Positions 35,653-47,346 of a stretch of DNA of 64,000 nucleotides are shown piece after piece. The translations under genes were made by a program, and so were the position numbers. Where the stretch lies: the NCBI GenBank assembly GCA_019009955.1, contig CM032229.1:145075501-145139500 (forward strand), in the 5' to 3' direction. The stretch's first letter is position 1; each line of letters opens with the position of its first letter. The notes below the pieces were generated by a model. It did not search any database and was not told where the DNA came from. It worked only from the letters and a program-made list of their open reading frames with translations. The stretch is from Riptortus pedestris. Lineage: Eukaryota > Arthropoda > Insecta > Hemiptera > Alydidae.

Positions 35653-37313
35653 TTTTTATTCTACAAGCACTAAATAATATTATCCAATCCAACAAGACCA
35701 GCTGTTTTAGGGCCCCTTGGTAGCCATAATGGATTAAAAATAGGCTTATTTCAGAGAAATGATCGCTCAATATGAACTACATTGTATTTAATTTGGAAAA
35801 AGAGGTTTGGCGTGTCGTGGAGCGATAATGACTGATTTTTCCGGGTTGTTGAGCCCAAATGGTTACCGATATATCAACAGCTGGCTTCCTCAGCCAACCA
35901 TGAAATCTGTTATTTTCTTCAAGGCTTCAGTGACGTCCTCTAATTGAAGGAATAAATCTTTAGATAAATATATAAAAGGGTGCGAGTTCTTGACCTGAAC
36001 TTGGAACTAACTTCTTAATAGCTTTCTGAGCGGGATGCCCTTCAACAGAAGCAGATCACAGGGCCAACGCGGTTTTAATCTCGTGATTTATTAATAGTGT
36101 GTTAATAACGTTTTCTTGGACCACAGGTTAGCTATGTGAGTTAAGACGTTGGTCTTTACTTCGCATCTAAACCTAGCATTCGATTCCCACCTGGAGAATA
36201 GAAATGTATTTAGTAAAAAACCCATTAAATATAATACTCAGTCACGGCGTGGCTAGAAAAGGGTTGTAGCATGTAGATAACCCATCCCATTATAATCCTA
36301 ATTTTCCGTATTATCAAAAGAGGGACGTTAATAAATAACTTTTTATAATTTTGTTTATCGGGACTTGGTATCAACAATTGTCGAATACGAAAGTGCTGCT
36401 TAAAATAACCGGATTTCTCACATGGCTGAAAGACAAGGATAACGTTATCTGCACATACTATTCTCTATTTATTACTTAATAAAAAATAAATACTAACAAC
36501 TTCCTTGCAATATGAGCTAGACATCTGATGTTTAGTGGAATAACTTAGTTATTAACTTTTGTACTGTTGAGAGTAATAATTTCTGGACAAATAAAAAATT
36601 AGAACGCGTCGAATTTTTAAAAATGCAATTATTTAAAGAGTCACAAATGCAAACTAAATAGCTGATTTTCCGTAATGAGTTTCCACCGATTGCAAAAACT
36701 GAAAGAGAACCACCGCTTGGAAGAATGTACAAATATAGACTGACTTAATATACGCTCCAGAATTTGTAAAATTACTCCAATTTAACGCCTCCAGTCTTGC
36801 CCAATCAAACAGTCACTCAGTGCCAGTGACTCGTGACAAAGGAAGATTCATGAGACAAACATTTTAAATTCCGAAATTAATCGAAAATATTCTTCTTTGT
36901 TTTAGTGGTACTAGAATGAGTAATACGTCAAAACTTCACTACAGATGATACGATTTATAAGTTTGACGTCAGAAGTTCTAAGTTGGTGTTTGATTTGTGC
37001 TAGTCCCAATAAACTACCAATCGGATTAGTAAGTTGTGATACATTGGTCATTCAAGAATCATGCTCGCCTAACTGGATATACTTCTTTGGTCCCGCAAAG
37101 ATTCGACCTTTTGAAAAATATTTTCTTTAAATTCTTTATGGGCGGGTAGTGGTCATGGACTTCATTATTTGAGGATAGAAGACAAAAATTGCACCATTAC
37201 ATATTTAATTGGTAAGCCAACATTCGTCTTCGAAGGTCTAAGGACGGGGGAGTCGACATACCCCGATCCAAAGTGGACAACCATTTTCAAAGCCAGTTCT
37301 ATGACACAGATTT
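35653..37313. other. Stretch with one SINE and no recognised gene
   Basis: Apart from the SINE at 36120-36336 nothing is recognised. Two frames of 60-66 codons here show no familiar motif or codon bias. Confidence 0.45.
36120..36336 (+). mobile_element. tRNA-derived SINE
   Basis: ACAGGTTAGCTATGTGAGTT head, CATTCGATTCCCACC at box B, GGCTAGAAAAGGGTTGTAGC body, GACGTTAATAAATAAC tail. Confidence 0.65.
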
Positions 37314-37554
37314 GGGGCTGAGGTTGGCCATTTAAGTTGAAGCGTTGGCCTTAATCTCACGTGGTAAAGTTAGTGTGGGAGAGTTCAATTCTCGCCTGAG
37401 CAAAAGGAATTTATTTAGTGATGAACTCATTAGATAAAATCTGTAGTCCGACCCTGGCTAAGAAATAGTTGTAACCTGTAGATACTCCGTCCCAATGGGC
37501 TATAGTAGAAAAACGTGGACGCTAATAGATAAATAATAATAATAAATATAACAC
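37314..37554 (+). mobile_element. tRNA-derived SINE, full length
   Basis: GGGGCTGAGGTTGGCC head, GAGTTCAATTCTCGCC at box B, and an (AAT)n tail to about 37554. Confidence 0.68.
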
Positions 37555-37662
37555 GGAGAGATCATTTTAAGACTCAGTGGTGAGGGTTCAGTTTTTGAAT
37601 ATAATTAGACCGGAAAATATAACAATGAAGCTTGAAATCATTATTTCGGTCCATATAATTTC

Positions 37663-37938
37663 GGGGTAGTAAAAAAAAAATGTTTTTATGGCTCCTCACA
37701 ATTTATTACTTAAAAACGCTTAGCGTTTTCTGGAATTAAATTCCCATCCTCAGAGCGTAGGGCGTGACTATAGAGTTGCTACTGGGCTAAACCCTGCCGA
37801 TGCACTCAAATGGCTCTGAGGAAGGCAATTTAATTCCCGAATGCGCTAAGCGTTTTAAGAAATAAATTGTGAGGAGTCATAAAAAAGTTTTTGTGATTAA
37901 CCTGAGTCATCACCCTCACCACCAGCTAAAAATTAATA
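37663..37938 (+). mobile_element. Short foldback Penelope-derived element
   Basis: This 276-bp relative of the 29.1-kb element has the same ends, the same CCACCAGCTAAAAAT tail on the right, and shorter arms. TCCATATAATTTC flanks it exactly on both sides (37650-37662 and 37939-37951), a 13-bp target duplication. CTGAGGA cores occur in both arms (37816-37822 on plus, 37753-37747 on minus). The left-arm core keeps GAAA; the right has GAAT. Confidence 0.78.
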
Positions 37939-38010
37939 TCCATATAATTTCTTTTATTTAAACAAAATTAATAAATGCCAAGAGAGTCGCTGCTTAGCAA
38001 TGTGTATTAA

Positions 38011-38172
38011 TGTGTTCGGTAGTTCCAATGTCCAAATTCCAATCAGCAACAGCCATTTAACGAATGACTCACTAAATAAAATCCCCAGTGCTACCCTGGC
38101 TCAGGATGGTACCCTGTACATATTCCATCCCTGTTACTATTTGTTCTATAAAGCGGCTAATAAATGAATTCA
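38011..38172 (+). mobile_element. tRNA-derived SINE, very degenerate
   Basis: Only the body is recognisable: CGAATGACTCACTAAATAAA, ATCCCCAGTGCTACCCTGGC, CGGCTAATAAATGAA. Confidence 0.42.
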
Positions 38173-38419
38173 ATAATTAGAAGAAACTAATATTGGTTAT
38201 AAATTTTTCTAATTTCATTTATTTTTATTTGTTTTACATTTTGTTGTTTTAAATTATGCAATTTGTGCTATCAATATATTTTTATAATGTTTTTACAGCT
38301 GTATTATCAATAGCAGCCTGATTTCTATAAACAAAGAGTATATTTCACTGTCCATTTTCCTTATTTAAAAGCTTTCAATGGGTTTCCTGTAAATTTGAAT
38401 GAATGTTGAAATTTCTTTT

Positions 38420-39275
38420 ACATCACTCTGATGCGAAAGTAGTTACTTTCGCTACCGTATGTAAGTATGGAAAGTGGGTCTTTTTATAATAACTTGAAAC
38501 AGCTGTTCTCTTTCCCACTCTAGGGAGGGAAAGAACTTTTCCCTCCCTTTAATGAAGTTACAGTTTCCAACGCTAGGTTACGCTAGCGTTTCTATTCGAA
38601 AAACGATTTACATTTTAGTTATTTTAAAGCACTAAAGATATTATTGGTCGATTACTTATCATTAGAAAATATAATTACACTAATTTAACTTAGTTTTATT
38701 ATAAAATTCGTTTATGTCATTTAAAAGAGTTCTGTATAAATCCAAATTTGTGACATTGTTGTCATTTGTTATCAACTAATCGATTGTCGCAGCTACATCT
38801 CATGTTTACAAACCACTTATTTTATTTATACAAAATGGCTGGGAGCATACCAGAAAATTTAATGAAGGAAGCCACTAAAATTGTTGAGTTGTAAATGTTT
38901 GAATTTGTTATAAATTTATTTCAAATAATAAAGAATTGTGTTTGAAAGTGTTATTAAAGTTATGTTACTTGATCAGGTTAGTGCTCTAAATCAGCTGTTC
39001 AGAAATAATCGATACTACAGAATGCAAAACAAATCATTTAATATGATAATACTTAATAATTACGAGTTTAAATTATATTTCGCATTTTTTGCCTCGTGAT
39101 GTAAAGTATCGTTCATAACTCGGGCGGAAAGTGTGTTTCCAATGCTCGATCTAATTTCCAGCCTCGGCTTCGCCTTGGCTGTAAAACACGATCTCGCATA
39201 GGAAACAGTCACTTTCCGCCCTTGTAATGAAATATACTATTTTCGTACTTCGCTACTACACGTACTGCTTATACT
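38420..39275. repeat. Unclassified palindrome-rich repeat unit
   Basis: Contains stacked hairpins: GCGAAAGTAGTTACTTTCGC (38431-38450), CTAGGGAGGGAAAG with TTTCCCTCCC (about 38520-38550), AACGCTAGGTTACGCTAGCGTT, and a hairpin at about 39122-39222. That hairpin has arms GGGCGGAAAGTGTGTTTCC / GGAAACAGTCACTTTCCGCCC around a CTCGGCTTCGCC motif. The CG-rich hairpins stand out from the AT-rich surroundings. No terminal repeat pair or target duplication was identified. A 19-codon frame (38834-38893, MAGSIPENLMKEATKIVEL) begins with a good ATG context. Confidence 0.45.
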
Positions 39276-40316
39276 TTTTAAAGAAAATAAAAAAGTAAAT
39301 ACAAACAAAAAGTAAATACTAAGAAATATTTTGGAATCTGACTTTTCATGTAATTGATTCAAACTTAGATGAATTAATTTCAAAGTCTATTCTCAATGCC
39401 TTCCTTGATTAAAAAACAAGGTAAATAACACTTAAAATGTATACTGGATGTGAGAATTTTATTATTATAGACACAGATGAATATTACGATTGTAGGTGTG
39501 AGTGTGTGGGGGGTGGGTTACTGAATGTTGGAAACATTGATAAATCAATTCATATTTGACAGATGAATTGTAGGGCTTTTCTTGTATAAATGGCATAACT
39601 CCAAATGGAAGCTTTCTATTTCATATACAATCTTCAATGCGTTTGACTCATCCTTTACGTTTCAACAAATTTACACTTTTTTCAGTTACCTCTGATGAAA
39701 GGGAGTTATTTCAGAAACAACTGATGAATGACGATCAGTCCAGCTGGAGTGGAAGTCTGGAGTGTTAGTGTAACTTAAGATCGTGAATACTTCGGTTATT
39801 ATGCACGGTTTAGAATGCATTATACAACAACCTTGAAGATAAGTTTATTATTTTTCCTTCTGTTGTTTCCGCAAATTTTTTACCCTAAACGGAGTAAAGA
39901 ATGTTAAGAGTGAGATGTTCAAGGACAGATTTTTCCTTCATTCCAGACATTCAAAAATGAGTTTAGCGTACAACTACGGAATTATTTATTTCTTATCGAT
40001 ACGTACGTTAATAAACATGTAGCCGTAGTAATTTGAACTTCATATACTGCAATAATTTCATTTAATGCCTAATTCCCATATGTAATTTCGATTCCTTTTA
40101 ACTCACTAACAAGGAAAGAAATAGTAAATAAATAAACTAGTTAATAAACTAGTAGGAAATAAATTACTACTTGATATTTGGAATAGGAAATGGAACATCA
40201 CGGACTTCATTGTCAATCCTCATTCTTGAAGCTTGAGTCTTAGGTTTATTAGCTAATAATTGGTCTCATTAGCCAAAACTACAAGGTATTTTTAACAACG
40301 AAAAAATTCACACTTT
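39276..40316. other. Upstream region of the CFAP210-like gene
   Basis: AT-rich with no recognised repeat family. Apart from the X-box at its end no other regulatory motif was convincing. Confidence 0.45.
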
Positions 40317-40330
40317 GTTGCTATGGCTAC
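40317..40330 (-). promoter_or_regulatory. RFX-type X-box upstream of the CFAP210-like gene
   Basis: The minus strand reads GTAGCC-AT-AGCAAC, a complete match to the RFX consensus GTNRCC-N(0-3)-RGYAAC. It lies 61 bp upstream of the ATG. X-boxes close to the start are the established mark of RFX-controlled ciliary genes in worms, flies and vertebrates. This agrees with the ciliary identity inferred independently from the protein. Function is inferred. Confidence 0.72.
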
Positions 40331-40390
40331 CGGCAGAAAATGTATAGGCTAGTTTAGGTATTAAATCCTCAGATTTGTTGAGTGAGGACA

Positions 40391-42004
40391 ATGGCTTACG
40401 TGAAAATGAATGATAGCAGCGGGAACACTGTTCCCGGGCTCATGTTCTCTCATTGCCAGTGGGCGAACCTCAACAACATCACCAATAAGAGCAAAGCCGC
40501 GGCAGATGAAGCCCTCCAAAAAGCCATGGAAATCGAGCAGAGGAAAAAAGTATCGCAACAAATGGCCTCCACCTGGGAAAACACGTACGTAAACATACGG
40601 AAAAGGAGGTACGCGAAGCGAAATGAGCGCCTTCTCAAGGAGCAGAAGTATAAGCATGAGAGGTTCGAAGAATTGAGAATTGAAAGTGAGAGGGAAATGA
40701 ACAAGCTTCGAGACAAGGCGAAAGCTGCCCTTTTTTTCGAACGAGACGCATGCAAATCGTTCCACAGTGCTTTTAGAACGTCGGAGTCTGAAGCAGAAAG
40801 GTTAGCTCAACTAAAGTTCAATGAAAATTTAAAGGCTATTGAGCGCGAAATGGAGAAGAAGTATGCAGAAAGCGTGCTTAATGACGTCAAGAAGCACCAA
40901 GAGGAAGAAGAAGAAAACAAACGGAAGTTAGACGAGAAGAAAAAGTTATTAAAAATTCAGGCAAAGGAAATGCTTAAGGATGCCGAAGATCGGAAAAAGA
41001 CGGAGAAGGAAATAAAGGAAATAGAAGAGAGAGAGGATATGGAAATTATGGAGAGGCAAATGCTACAAGTAATGGAAAACGAGAAAAATGAAATTATGAG
41101 GAAAAAAGCATTCGAAAAGCACAATTTGCTGGAAAATCGAGAGATGGTTAGGCAGTTCAAGAAGAGACTCCAGCAGGAGGAAGACGAGGAAAACATGGCT
41201 GTTCAAATCATTGCAAACGGAAAGATGAGCATTGCTCGTATAAGGAAGCAGAAGGAAGAAGAAATGCTGAACGCAAAGCGGAATCGTCATCGAGCAATGA
41301 CAAACAAACTCGACAACGAAATGCAAGAGAAAATGAGAAAAGAAGAGGAGTCGTATCAGCGAGCAATCGCAGAAAAGTACAAACTAGAAATGGACGCGTT
41401 AGAAAAGGAAAGGCAGTACAGAGAAAGACTCAAAATGGAAAGAATCGACGCCCGCAAGAAATATTTGAAGGATGATGAAGAGAGAATTACAAAAGAGAGA
41501 GAACTACTCAAATGGGAAATCATAAAAAGGTTGAAAAGAGATGAGATAAATAGCGGTTTCATTGATAAAGTGAAGGAACAGAGAAGGCAGCGGGCTTTGG
41601 AATGCAGGGAGTCTTTCATAAAACAAATCGAGTCGGACATCGATAGGAAAATGGCCGAAAAGCAAGAGGACCTAGACGAATGTCGGAGGATACAGGAACT
41701 CTGGGAGCTCGGCGATAAAGAGTTTCTCCAATATGCTGAAAGGGTTCGCGATGAGAGCAAAACTAAAGGTCGACCCCTGTTCCCACTTGATGCAGCTATA
41801 TACGACTACAGAAGGAGCATTGGTGTTTTTGACAAGGGCAAAAATTTCATATGGGAATCGAAACTAAAGAGGCCTGAAGGCATTGTAGAAATGTCTCCCT
41901 GTAAGTGTGAAAATCTCGCAATTGAAGGAGGAAATTGCATTGAAGTGTTGAAAACCATTGGAAGAGAAGAATGTGGGTGTTCAAAAAGGGCTAACGGAAT
42001 CTAA
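40391..42004 (+). CDS. CFAP210: CFAP210 (CCDC173)-like ciliary microtubule inner protein
   Basis: A single-exon open frame of 537 residues. The ATG at 40391 has a good context (ACAATGG); the in-frame codon 9 bases earlier is GTG, so it was not used. The protein is almost entirely charged coiled coil (Lys/Glu/Arg-rich, residues about 30-455), like trichoplein/TPH-domain proteins. Landmarks recalled from vertebrate CFAP210 (about 550 residues) are present in order: W-x-N-T-Y at 62-66, a CKSFHSAF motif at 121-128, L-D-x-C-R near 430, and K-E-F-x-x-Y-A followed by a PLFPL motif near 461-466. CFAP210 binds inside the doublet microtubules of motile axonemes; in an arthropod that would mean sperm flagella or chordotonal cilia. 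The final 40 residues hold five cysteines, which is unusual. An ATTAAA just after the stop could be the polyA signal. The gene lacks introns and may be an old retrocopy, but it is intact. CFAP45 or another TPH protein is the alternative. Confidence 0.78.
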   Translation: MAYVKMNDSSGNTVPGLMFSHCQWANLNNITNKSKAAADEALQKAMEIEQRKKVSQQMASTWENTYVNIRKRRYAKRNERLLKEQKYKHERFEELRIESEREMNKLRDKAKAALFFERDACKSFHSAFRTSESEAERLAQLKFNENLKAIEREMEKKYAESVLNDVKKHQEEEEENKRKLDEKKKLLKIQAKEMLKDAEDRKKTEKEIKEIEEREDMEIMERQMLQVMENEKNEIMRKKAFEKHNLLENREMVRQFKKRLQQEEDEENMAVQIIANGKMSIARIRKQKEEEMLNAKRNRHRAMTNKLDNEMQEKMRKEEESYQRAIAEKYKLEMDALEKERQYRERLKMERIDARKKYLKDDEERITKERELLKWEIIKRLKRDEINSGFIDKVKEQRRQRALECRESFIKQIESDIDRKMAEKQEDLDECRRIQELWELGDKEFLQYAERVRDESKTKGRPLFPLDAAIYDYRRSIGVFDKGKNFIWESKLKRPEGIVEMSPCKCENLAIEGGNCIEVLKTIGREECGCSKRANGI

Positions 42005-42117
42005 AATTAAAGAATTTATAATTCAGTACTATAAATCTGTTTTATAAACGAAAGCACGATCAAAATACGGAATGTGTAATAATGAACAAAAAGTACTGGT
42101 TAATGTTATTCAGAAAT

Positions 42118-42310
42118 TCAGGTTAGTCAAGTAATCTGAAATAGTAAATCTAGAGTTGTGAATTCGATCCTCACCTGGGCAATAGGTATTAATTTAGAGA
42201 CGATCCTATAAAATAAAATTCTTAGTCCAGCCCTGTCTAACAGGTTGGGTCATGTAGATAGCTACCAACCAGCCTTAGTGATACAAAGCGGACGTTAATA
42301 AATAACATCA
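42118..42310 (+). mobile_element. tRNA-derived SINE
   Basis: AGGTTAGTCAAG head, GAATTCGATCCTCACC at box B, GGACGTTAATAAATAAC tail. It begins about 115 bp after the CFAP210-like stop codon. Confidence 0.6.
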
Positions 42311-42511
42311 TAGGCTATGGTTTTAAATAAATTTAGGTGTTTTGAAAATAAAATATCGGGATAAATAAACCTTGCGAGAATATGAGTCGTTAACTGTCTT
42401 TGTATGCCTTGAGTCAGTCTTCATTCATAAATCAGGTGGGTGGGTGTCTGTTCAGTGTAACTGTCGCATTTACAAGTATTTGAGTCACTAAGTTTCAACT
42501 TATATATTACA

Positions 42512-42590
42512 TATTTATTTATTAACGTTCACTTTTTGCAACTTAGGCTAATCGGGACGGGTTATCTACAGGTTACCACCCTTTTATAAG
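42512..42590 (-). mobile_element. tRNA-derived SINE 3' fragment
   Basis: ATTTATTAACGTTCACTTTT through GTTATCTACAGGTTACCACCC, then breaks off. Confidence 0.6.
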
Positions 42591-43079
42591 TATGAGTTTG
42601 TATTTCCGTGTCCAGTTAGTGTTTGTGTTAGATGAAATATATGTTGGGATAGTGAAATATTGGTTTTAAAACAGATGTATAATTTTAGATGTAATCCTTT
42701 ATCTGTTTGATTCTACAGCTGTTGCCACTAATTAATACGTCTTTCCCTTAGAAAAAAGTTTAACACTGTTGGAGCAAATTTATTGTAAATTACCTCTTCG
42801 CTATTTTTAGAGGCACTTTTGTTATGGATATCGACTATTTCATTGCCCATAATTCCTGCTTGTGCGTTGACCCATTTGAAGGGAATGAAAGTCAGTCTTT
42901 TTTTGTGTTATATTATGGCGTATTATAGGTACATATTTAGTTAGTAATTGAAAATAATTTCTCAACCACCATGTTAAATGTGGATTGTACTTGTTTACAT
43001 TCATACACTCAATGGCCTATGAAAATAATTAGCACCAACTTCCAATACACAAAATAAGGATTCCTTCAAACTTTTAATT

Positions 43080-43272
43080 GTTATTAATTAACATCTACTT
43101 TGTGCTCCTGTGGTTATACATGTCCGGTTATCTACAAGTTTCCATCCTTTGCTAGCCAGAATGAGACTAAGGGCTTTATTTAGAGAGCTCATCGCTAAAT
43201 AAATTCATATTGTCCACTCGGAAATCGAATCGATGTCTCAAGGCTTACAAAGTTTAGAAGATCAAGGTGAGA
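43080..43272 (-). mobile_element. tRNA-derived SINE, degenerate
   Basis: AACATCTACTTTGTGCTCCT, TTGCTAGCCAGAATGAGACT and CGGAAATCGAATCGATG in order on the minus strand. Confidence 0.5.
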
Positions 43273-43545
43273 CTAAAATTTAAATTCATTTGTAAATACA
43301 GATTTCACCAATTAATCCAATTGTAAAATTCATATGTCCTGTAGTACGCAATTTCCAGGTATAAATAATAAAATGATATTAGTAAAAATTTGTTCTGCCA
43401 GATATAATATAGTACCATATTGCTTTATATATTTTTCCATATAAAATATTTTCGTGGTGGCTACGAACACAGATCCTGTTGAATGCCATATTTGGAATCC
43501 ACAGCTGCTAGCTGTTGCTTTTTTTGCAGTACCCGATTTTAAGTT

Positions 43546-43750
43546 ATTTATTAACATTAACCACTATAAGCTGCTAAGGCTAATTGGACATCGATATATA
43601 TAGCTTGCCTTAATTTTCTTGACACGTTGGGACTAGAAATTTCGTGAGTTGGCCACAATAAATTCCTATTGCTAACGCCGGAATGGGCCCAACGACTATT
43701 AATTTAGCAAGTGTATCATGACAAACACTTCAACTCACACGAGCTCCTTT
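43546..43750 (-). mobile_element. tRNA-derived SINE, degenerate
   Basis: CTAAGGCTAATTGGACATCG, GTTGGGACTAGAAATTT and CTTCAACTCACACGAGCTCC in family order. Confidence 0.45.
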
Positions 43751-44044
43751 CACTCATTTAGCACAGATACACTGTTAAATGGATTACAAAACCACGTGAG
43801 TACTGCTGAGATAATCCCAGGTAGAAAAACGTTAGTCACATTCATAAAAAAACTAAATGAGTATTCATAAATATTCTGCTAGGAAGTATTTTTAGCATTT
43901 AGTAATTTTCTTAACTTTCTAAACTTGCTTTGAACCCCATTCTATGTTTTCTTCTTCGAGGAACCACATGAATTACATTTACAAGAAGTCTAATCCAAAA
44001 AATTGGAATTGTCTCATGTTGAACAAAGAGGATATAATCCTATT

Positions 44045-44951
44045 AGCAGATTTCGCTTAGGGAAACTCAGCTATTTAGGTCGTACTAATGACGCCACTTT
44101 TGAAAAATATCTTCGAATGTCCATCGATCCTACCAAGTAGATGATGAAAATGAGGCCCGTTCAAAATTTATATATATGTACAGAAACACATTGAACCACT
44201 GGGGGTTTAAAGTGGTTGTTTCGAAAGAACAAAATATCTTTGTTTTTAGACTTCGGATCGAAAAATTGTATTGAAAAAATCTTATTGCAATTGTAATTTC
44301 CTATAAATGTTGTTACATTATTTTTTTCTGAAACTTAAATATTAACAGAGATATTTGCATTGTTTAGTTTTTTTTTCCTTCAGTAACACCCCACTCATGT
44401 CACACTACCAATAAGCTGAACCACGTTATTCCAAGCTTAAATACTTGTTGTTGTTTCTATTGAATGTTTACTGTGTGAGATACATGAAAATAAGTATTGC
44501 GATTACGTGAATAATTAATATTTGTGGTTATGAATCTAAACTTTTATTTATTGTATACCATATAGGTTATTTAACTGTTTCAATCCACACTAAAGATCAT
44601 ATTAGTTAATAGCTGAAATCGGGGGTGAAGTAGGAGGAGGGTTTAAAAGGGGATTTTGGAAATTCAAAATACTGCCGTTATTATGAGTTGTATGGCAAAA
44701 TGTTACAGAACCTATCTAGTTAAGTTATTTATGTTCTACAATTATTGATCTATAAATGTTTTCGTAACTAGGGTAGTCAAGCAAGTAATTCGAACTTTCT
44801 TGTTTCCAGCCTTCAATAACCCCTCCCCCTCCCCTACAACCGTTTTACTCATAGGGTTTTTTTTTACATAGGAATAGGAAATGAGTTCACAAGTGGGTTG
44901 TACCAGTACTTCGGGAAACTGCTTAGTTTACGCCGCCCCTGCGTGACGGAC
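44045..44951 (+). mobile_element. Helentron-like repeat, composite copy
   Basis: Starts AGCAGATTTCGCTTAGGG and ends with hairpin ACGCCGCCCCTGCGT plus GACGGAC. The interior holds two rounds of the G-rich and poly-C blocks (about 44200-44400 and 44600-44830), so it is a fusion of two partial copies. Confidence 0.58.
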
Positions 44952-45759
44952 TTTTATTTTACTCGTTCAAGGCGGGGTTGCATTAAAACCGAATCAACTA
45001 CCTATAATGGAACAAAGAGTTCAGTAGAAGTGGAACTATCGGTGAACACCACGCAGGCCTTATAGGACCAGCGTTTCTTTGCCTCAAGTCATTGTCTTAG
45101 AAAACTGGGTTTCAGATAAAAAAAAAGAGAAAAGAAATTCTAGCCATTTTAAGATGGTAGAAAAGTGTTTCTCAATGAAACCTTTGTAGGAAGTGTGTGC
45201 TATGCAATAAAGGAGAAGTGACATCTTTGTATGCAGTGTAGCAACTCTTACTTCATCACTCCAAGATGACTATACAATCAATGGAATAGTTGCACTTTAG
45301 TAGGGCACACTCGTTTTATGGTTCAAAACTCAATACCTTTTTAGTGAGAGGACCTATTACGCCATAACGAAAATTAAAAATATAAAAGTTCAATAGTTGC
45401 CACATAGGCATTCATCAATCCATGGAGTTTTATTCCTTATTTGTTGGTCTATTACACATTTTTCTGTTATTCGAAAATAAATATAGGAGAGTTATTTGTA
45501 TTTTAACGTTTTTATCTCTCAATAAACCATCACTGAATTGATATTACTAAGTATTTATGCATACTTTGACGTTTCAGCTATTGTTTACTAATCAAGCAAT
45601 GATTTCCCACGTATTGCCATGACATACTATTATAAAAAATTACTCCATTAATATGTGAGAAAGTAAAAACGTTTAGAACAATAATTGACTAGTATATCTG
45701 CGATTAATGACTGTAATCTTTAGTGATAAATAGAACAATTAAATATCGAGCATCGTATA

Positions 45760-45910
45760 GATCAAATAAAAATTTTCGAGTCAAGAACACAAAATATTTA
45801 TTGATGACATGATTACTTTAAGTAAACTTCGTCTGATGTGTTCCATGATATTACAGCTTATTGTCAAAATGACTTGAGTAGGAGTAGGGGTTTACAAAAG
45901 GCTGAAAACA
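45760..45910 (-). mobile_element. Helentron-like partial copy at the head of a tandem run
   Basis: Contains the TGATGTGTTCCATGATATTA and GAGTAGGAGTAGGGGTTTAC blocks and runs into the A-run that begins the 45917 copy. Confidence 0.45.
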
Positions 45911-45916
45911 AAAAAA

Positions 45917-46386
45917 GTCCGTCAAGCAGGGGCTGCGTAAACTAAGCAGATTTCCAGCGTGCGCCACTTATTTGCATTTATTTCAAAACTTAAAAGTTCA
46001 ATGAGAACAATATTTGGCATTTAAGCTTCACATAAAGTCCATCATAACATAATACAATGTTGTTAATATGAGATGAGTGGGAGTGGGGGTTTACTGAGGA
46101 CCAAAAACTAAAAAATGGAAATATCTCAGTTAATAATCAAGATAGTGAAGAAATGTACAGAACTACATTTATAGAACATTACATTTGCAATAAGAGTGGT
46201 TCTATACAATTTTTCGATCCAACGCACATTAACGGAGATATTGAGAATTTTAGAATTTCTCCCCCTCTCCCTGGACCGATTTTAGCCGTTAACGAACTTG
46301 ATCTTTCTTTTTACATGAAACGATTATACGAGTCTATCAAGTTTTGTAACGATAAGACAAAAATTGCGGCCGCTAAAGCGGTAACA

Positions 46387-46436
<50 letters not shown>

Positions 46437-46700
46437 TATTTATTTCCTTCCTGAAGTAACCATAAAGGAAGGGAGTTTATTAGTCAGACGTCCCGTACAA
46501 TAATTAGTACATAACGTCTGCTTGATACATAACATTTTTTTTTTAACTATAAAAACATAAAATATTTGTTCAATAAAATTATTTACAACAAAAAAAAAGG
46601 AAAAAAAAGAAAATAAAAATAAAAACAAGTGTTGGGTTCAATGCTGAATAATTAATTAATTTAACTGTATTTCAGTTTCTAATAATTCAGGAAGACATAA

Positions 46701-46737
<37 letters not shown>

Positions 46738-46858
46738 TTTGAACGGACCTCATTTTCGTCGTCTCCAGGGTAGAATCGATGGACATTTGAATCAAAATTT
46801 CGAAAATCGCGTCATGAGTACAACCTCCATAGCTGATTTCCCTTAAGGGAAATCTGCT
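45917..46858 (-). mobile_element. Helentron-like repeat with an insertion in its AT core
   Basis: Starts GTCCGTCAAGCAGGGG and ends GATTTCCCTTAAGGGAAATC then TGCT. About 270 bp of unrelated A-rich sequence (46433-46703) splits the (AT)n core. Confidence 0.6.
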
Positions 46859-46869
46859 AAAAGTAATTG

Positions 46870-47220
46870 CTGGGTCAATAACTAAGATAGTGAAAAAATG
46901 TAATAAATTAGTTCTATGCAATTTTTCGATCTGACGTATACAGAAGGGTATATTTTGAATTTTTGAAATTTCCGGTCTAAACCCACCCTTTCACTGGTCC
47001 GATTTAAGCCATTAGAGAAAGTTGATCTTAATTTTTAAATAAAAAGCTTGTTTATCGAGTATTGTAACGAACAAACAAAAATTGGTACCACTAGAACTGT
47101 ATGTGACAAATATATATATATAATTTGGAATGGACCTCATTTTTATCATCTACGAGGTAGGATCGATGGATATGTGAGGACATTTTTTGAAATTGTCGTC
47201 ATGAGTACAACCAGAATACG
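46870..47220 (-). mobile_element. Helentron-like partial copy in the tandem run
   Basis: Has the GATCTGACGTATACAG, GTCCGATTTAAGCCATTAGA, (AT)n and GGACCTCATTTTTATCATCT blocks, in the same orientation as its neighbours. It lacks both termini. Confidence 0.5.
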
Positions 47221-47346
47221 CTAAAACGAAGTGCCTTAGAATAGTGACATTTTATACTTAGGACTCTAACACAATCTAATTGTGCACCTTCCCTTTCAAA
47301 ATCGGCTAAAGGGAAAAGTGGGTGGATTTATTAGGAAAATAAAAAA

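Noticed and set aside
40361..41760. Antisense open frames of 60-134 codons opposite the CFAP210-like gene
   Set aside because: They are shadows of a Lys/Glu-rich coding frame, which gives long Phe/Ser/Leu frames on the other strand.
46153..46503. 116-codon frame with Tyr-Ile repeat (and similar ones at 8876, 31898, 13408, 50267)
   Set aside because: They lie wholly in Helentron-like copies and run through the (AT)n core. The same frames recur broken in other copies, so they are not genes.
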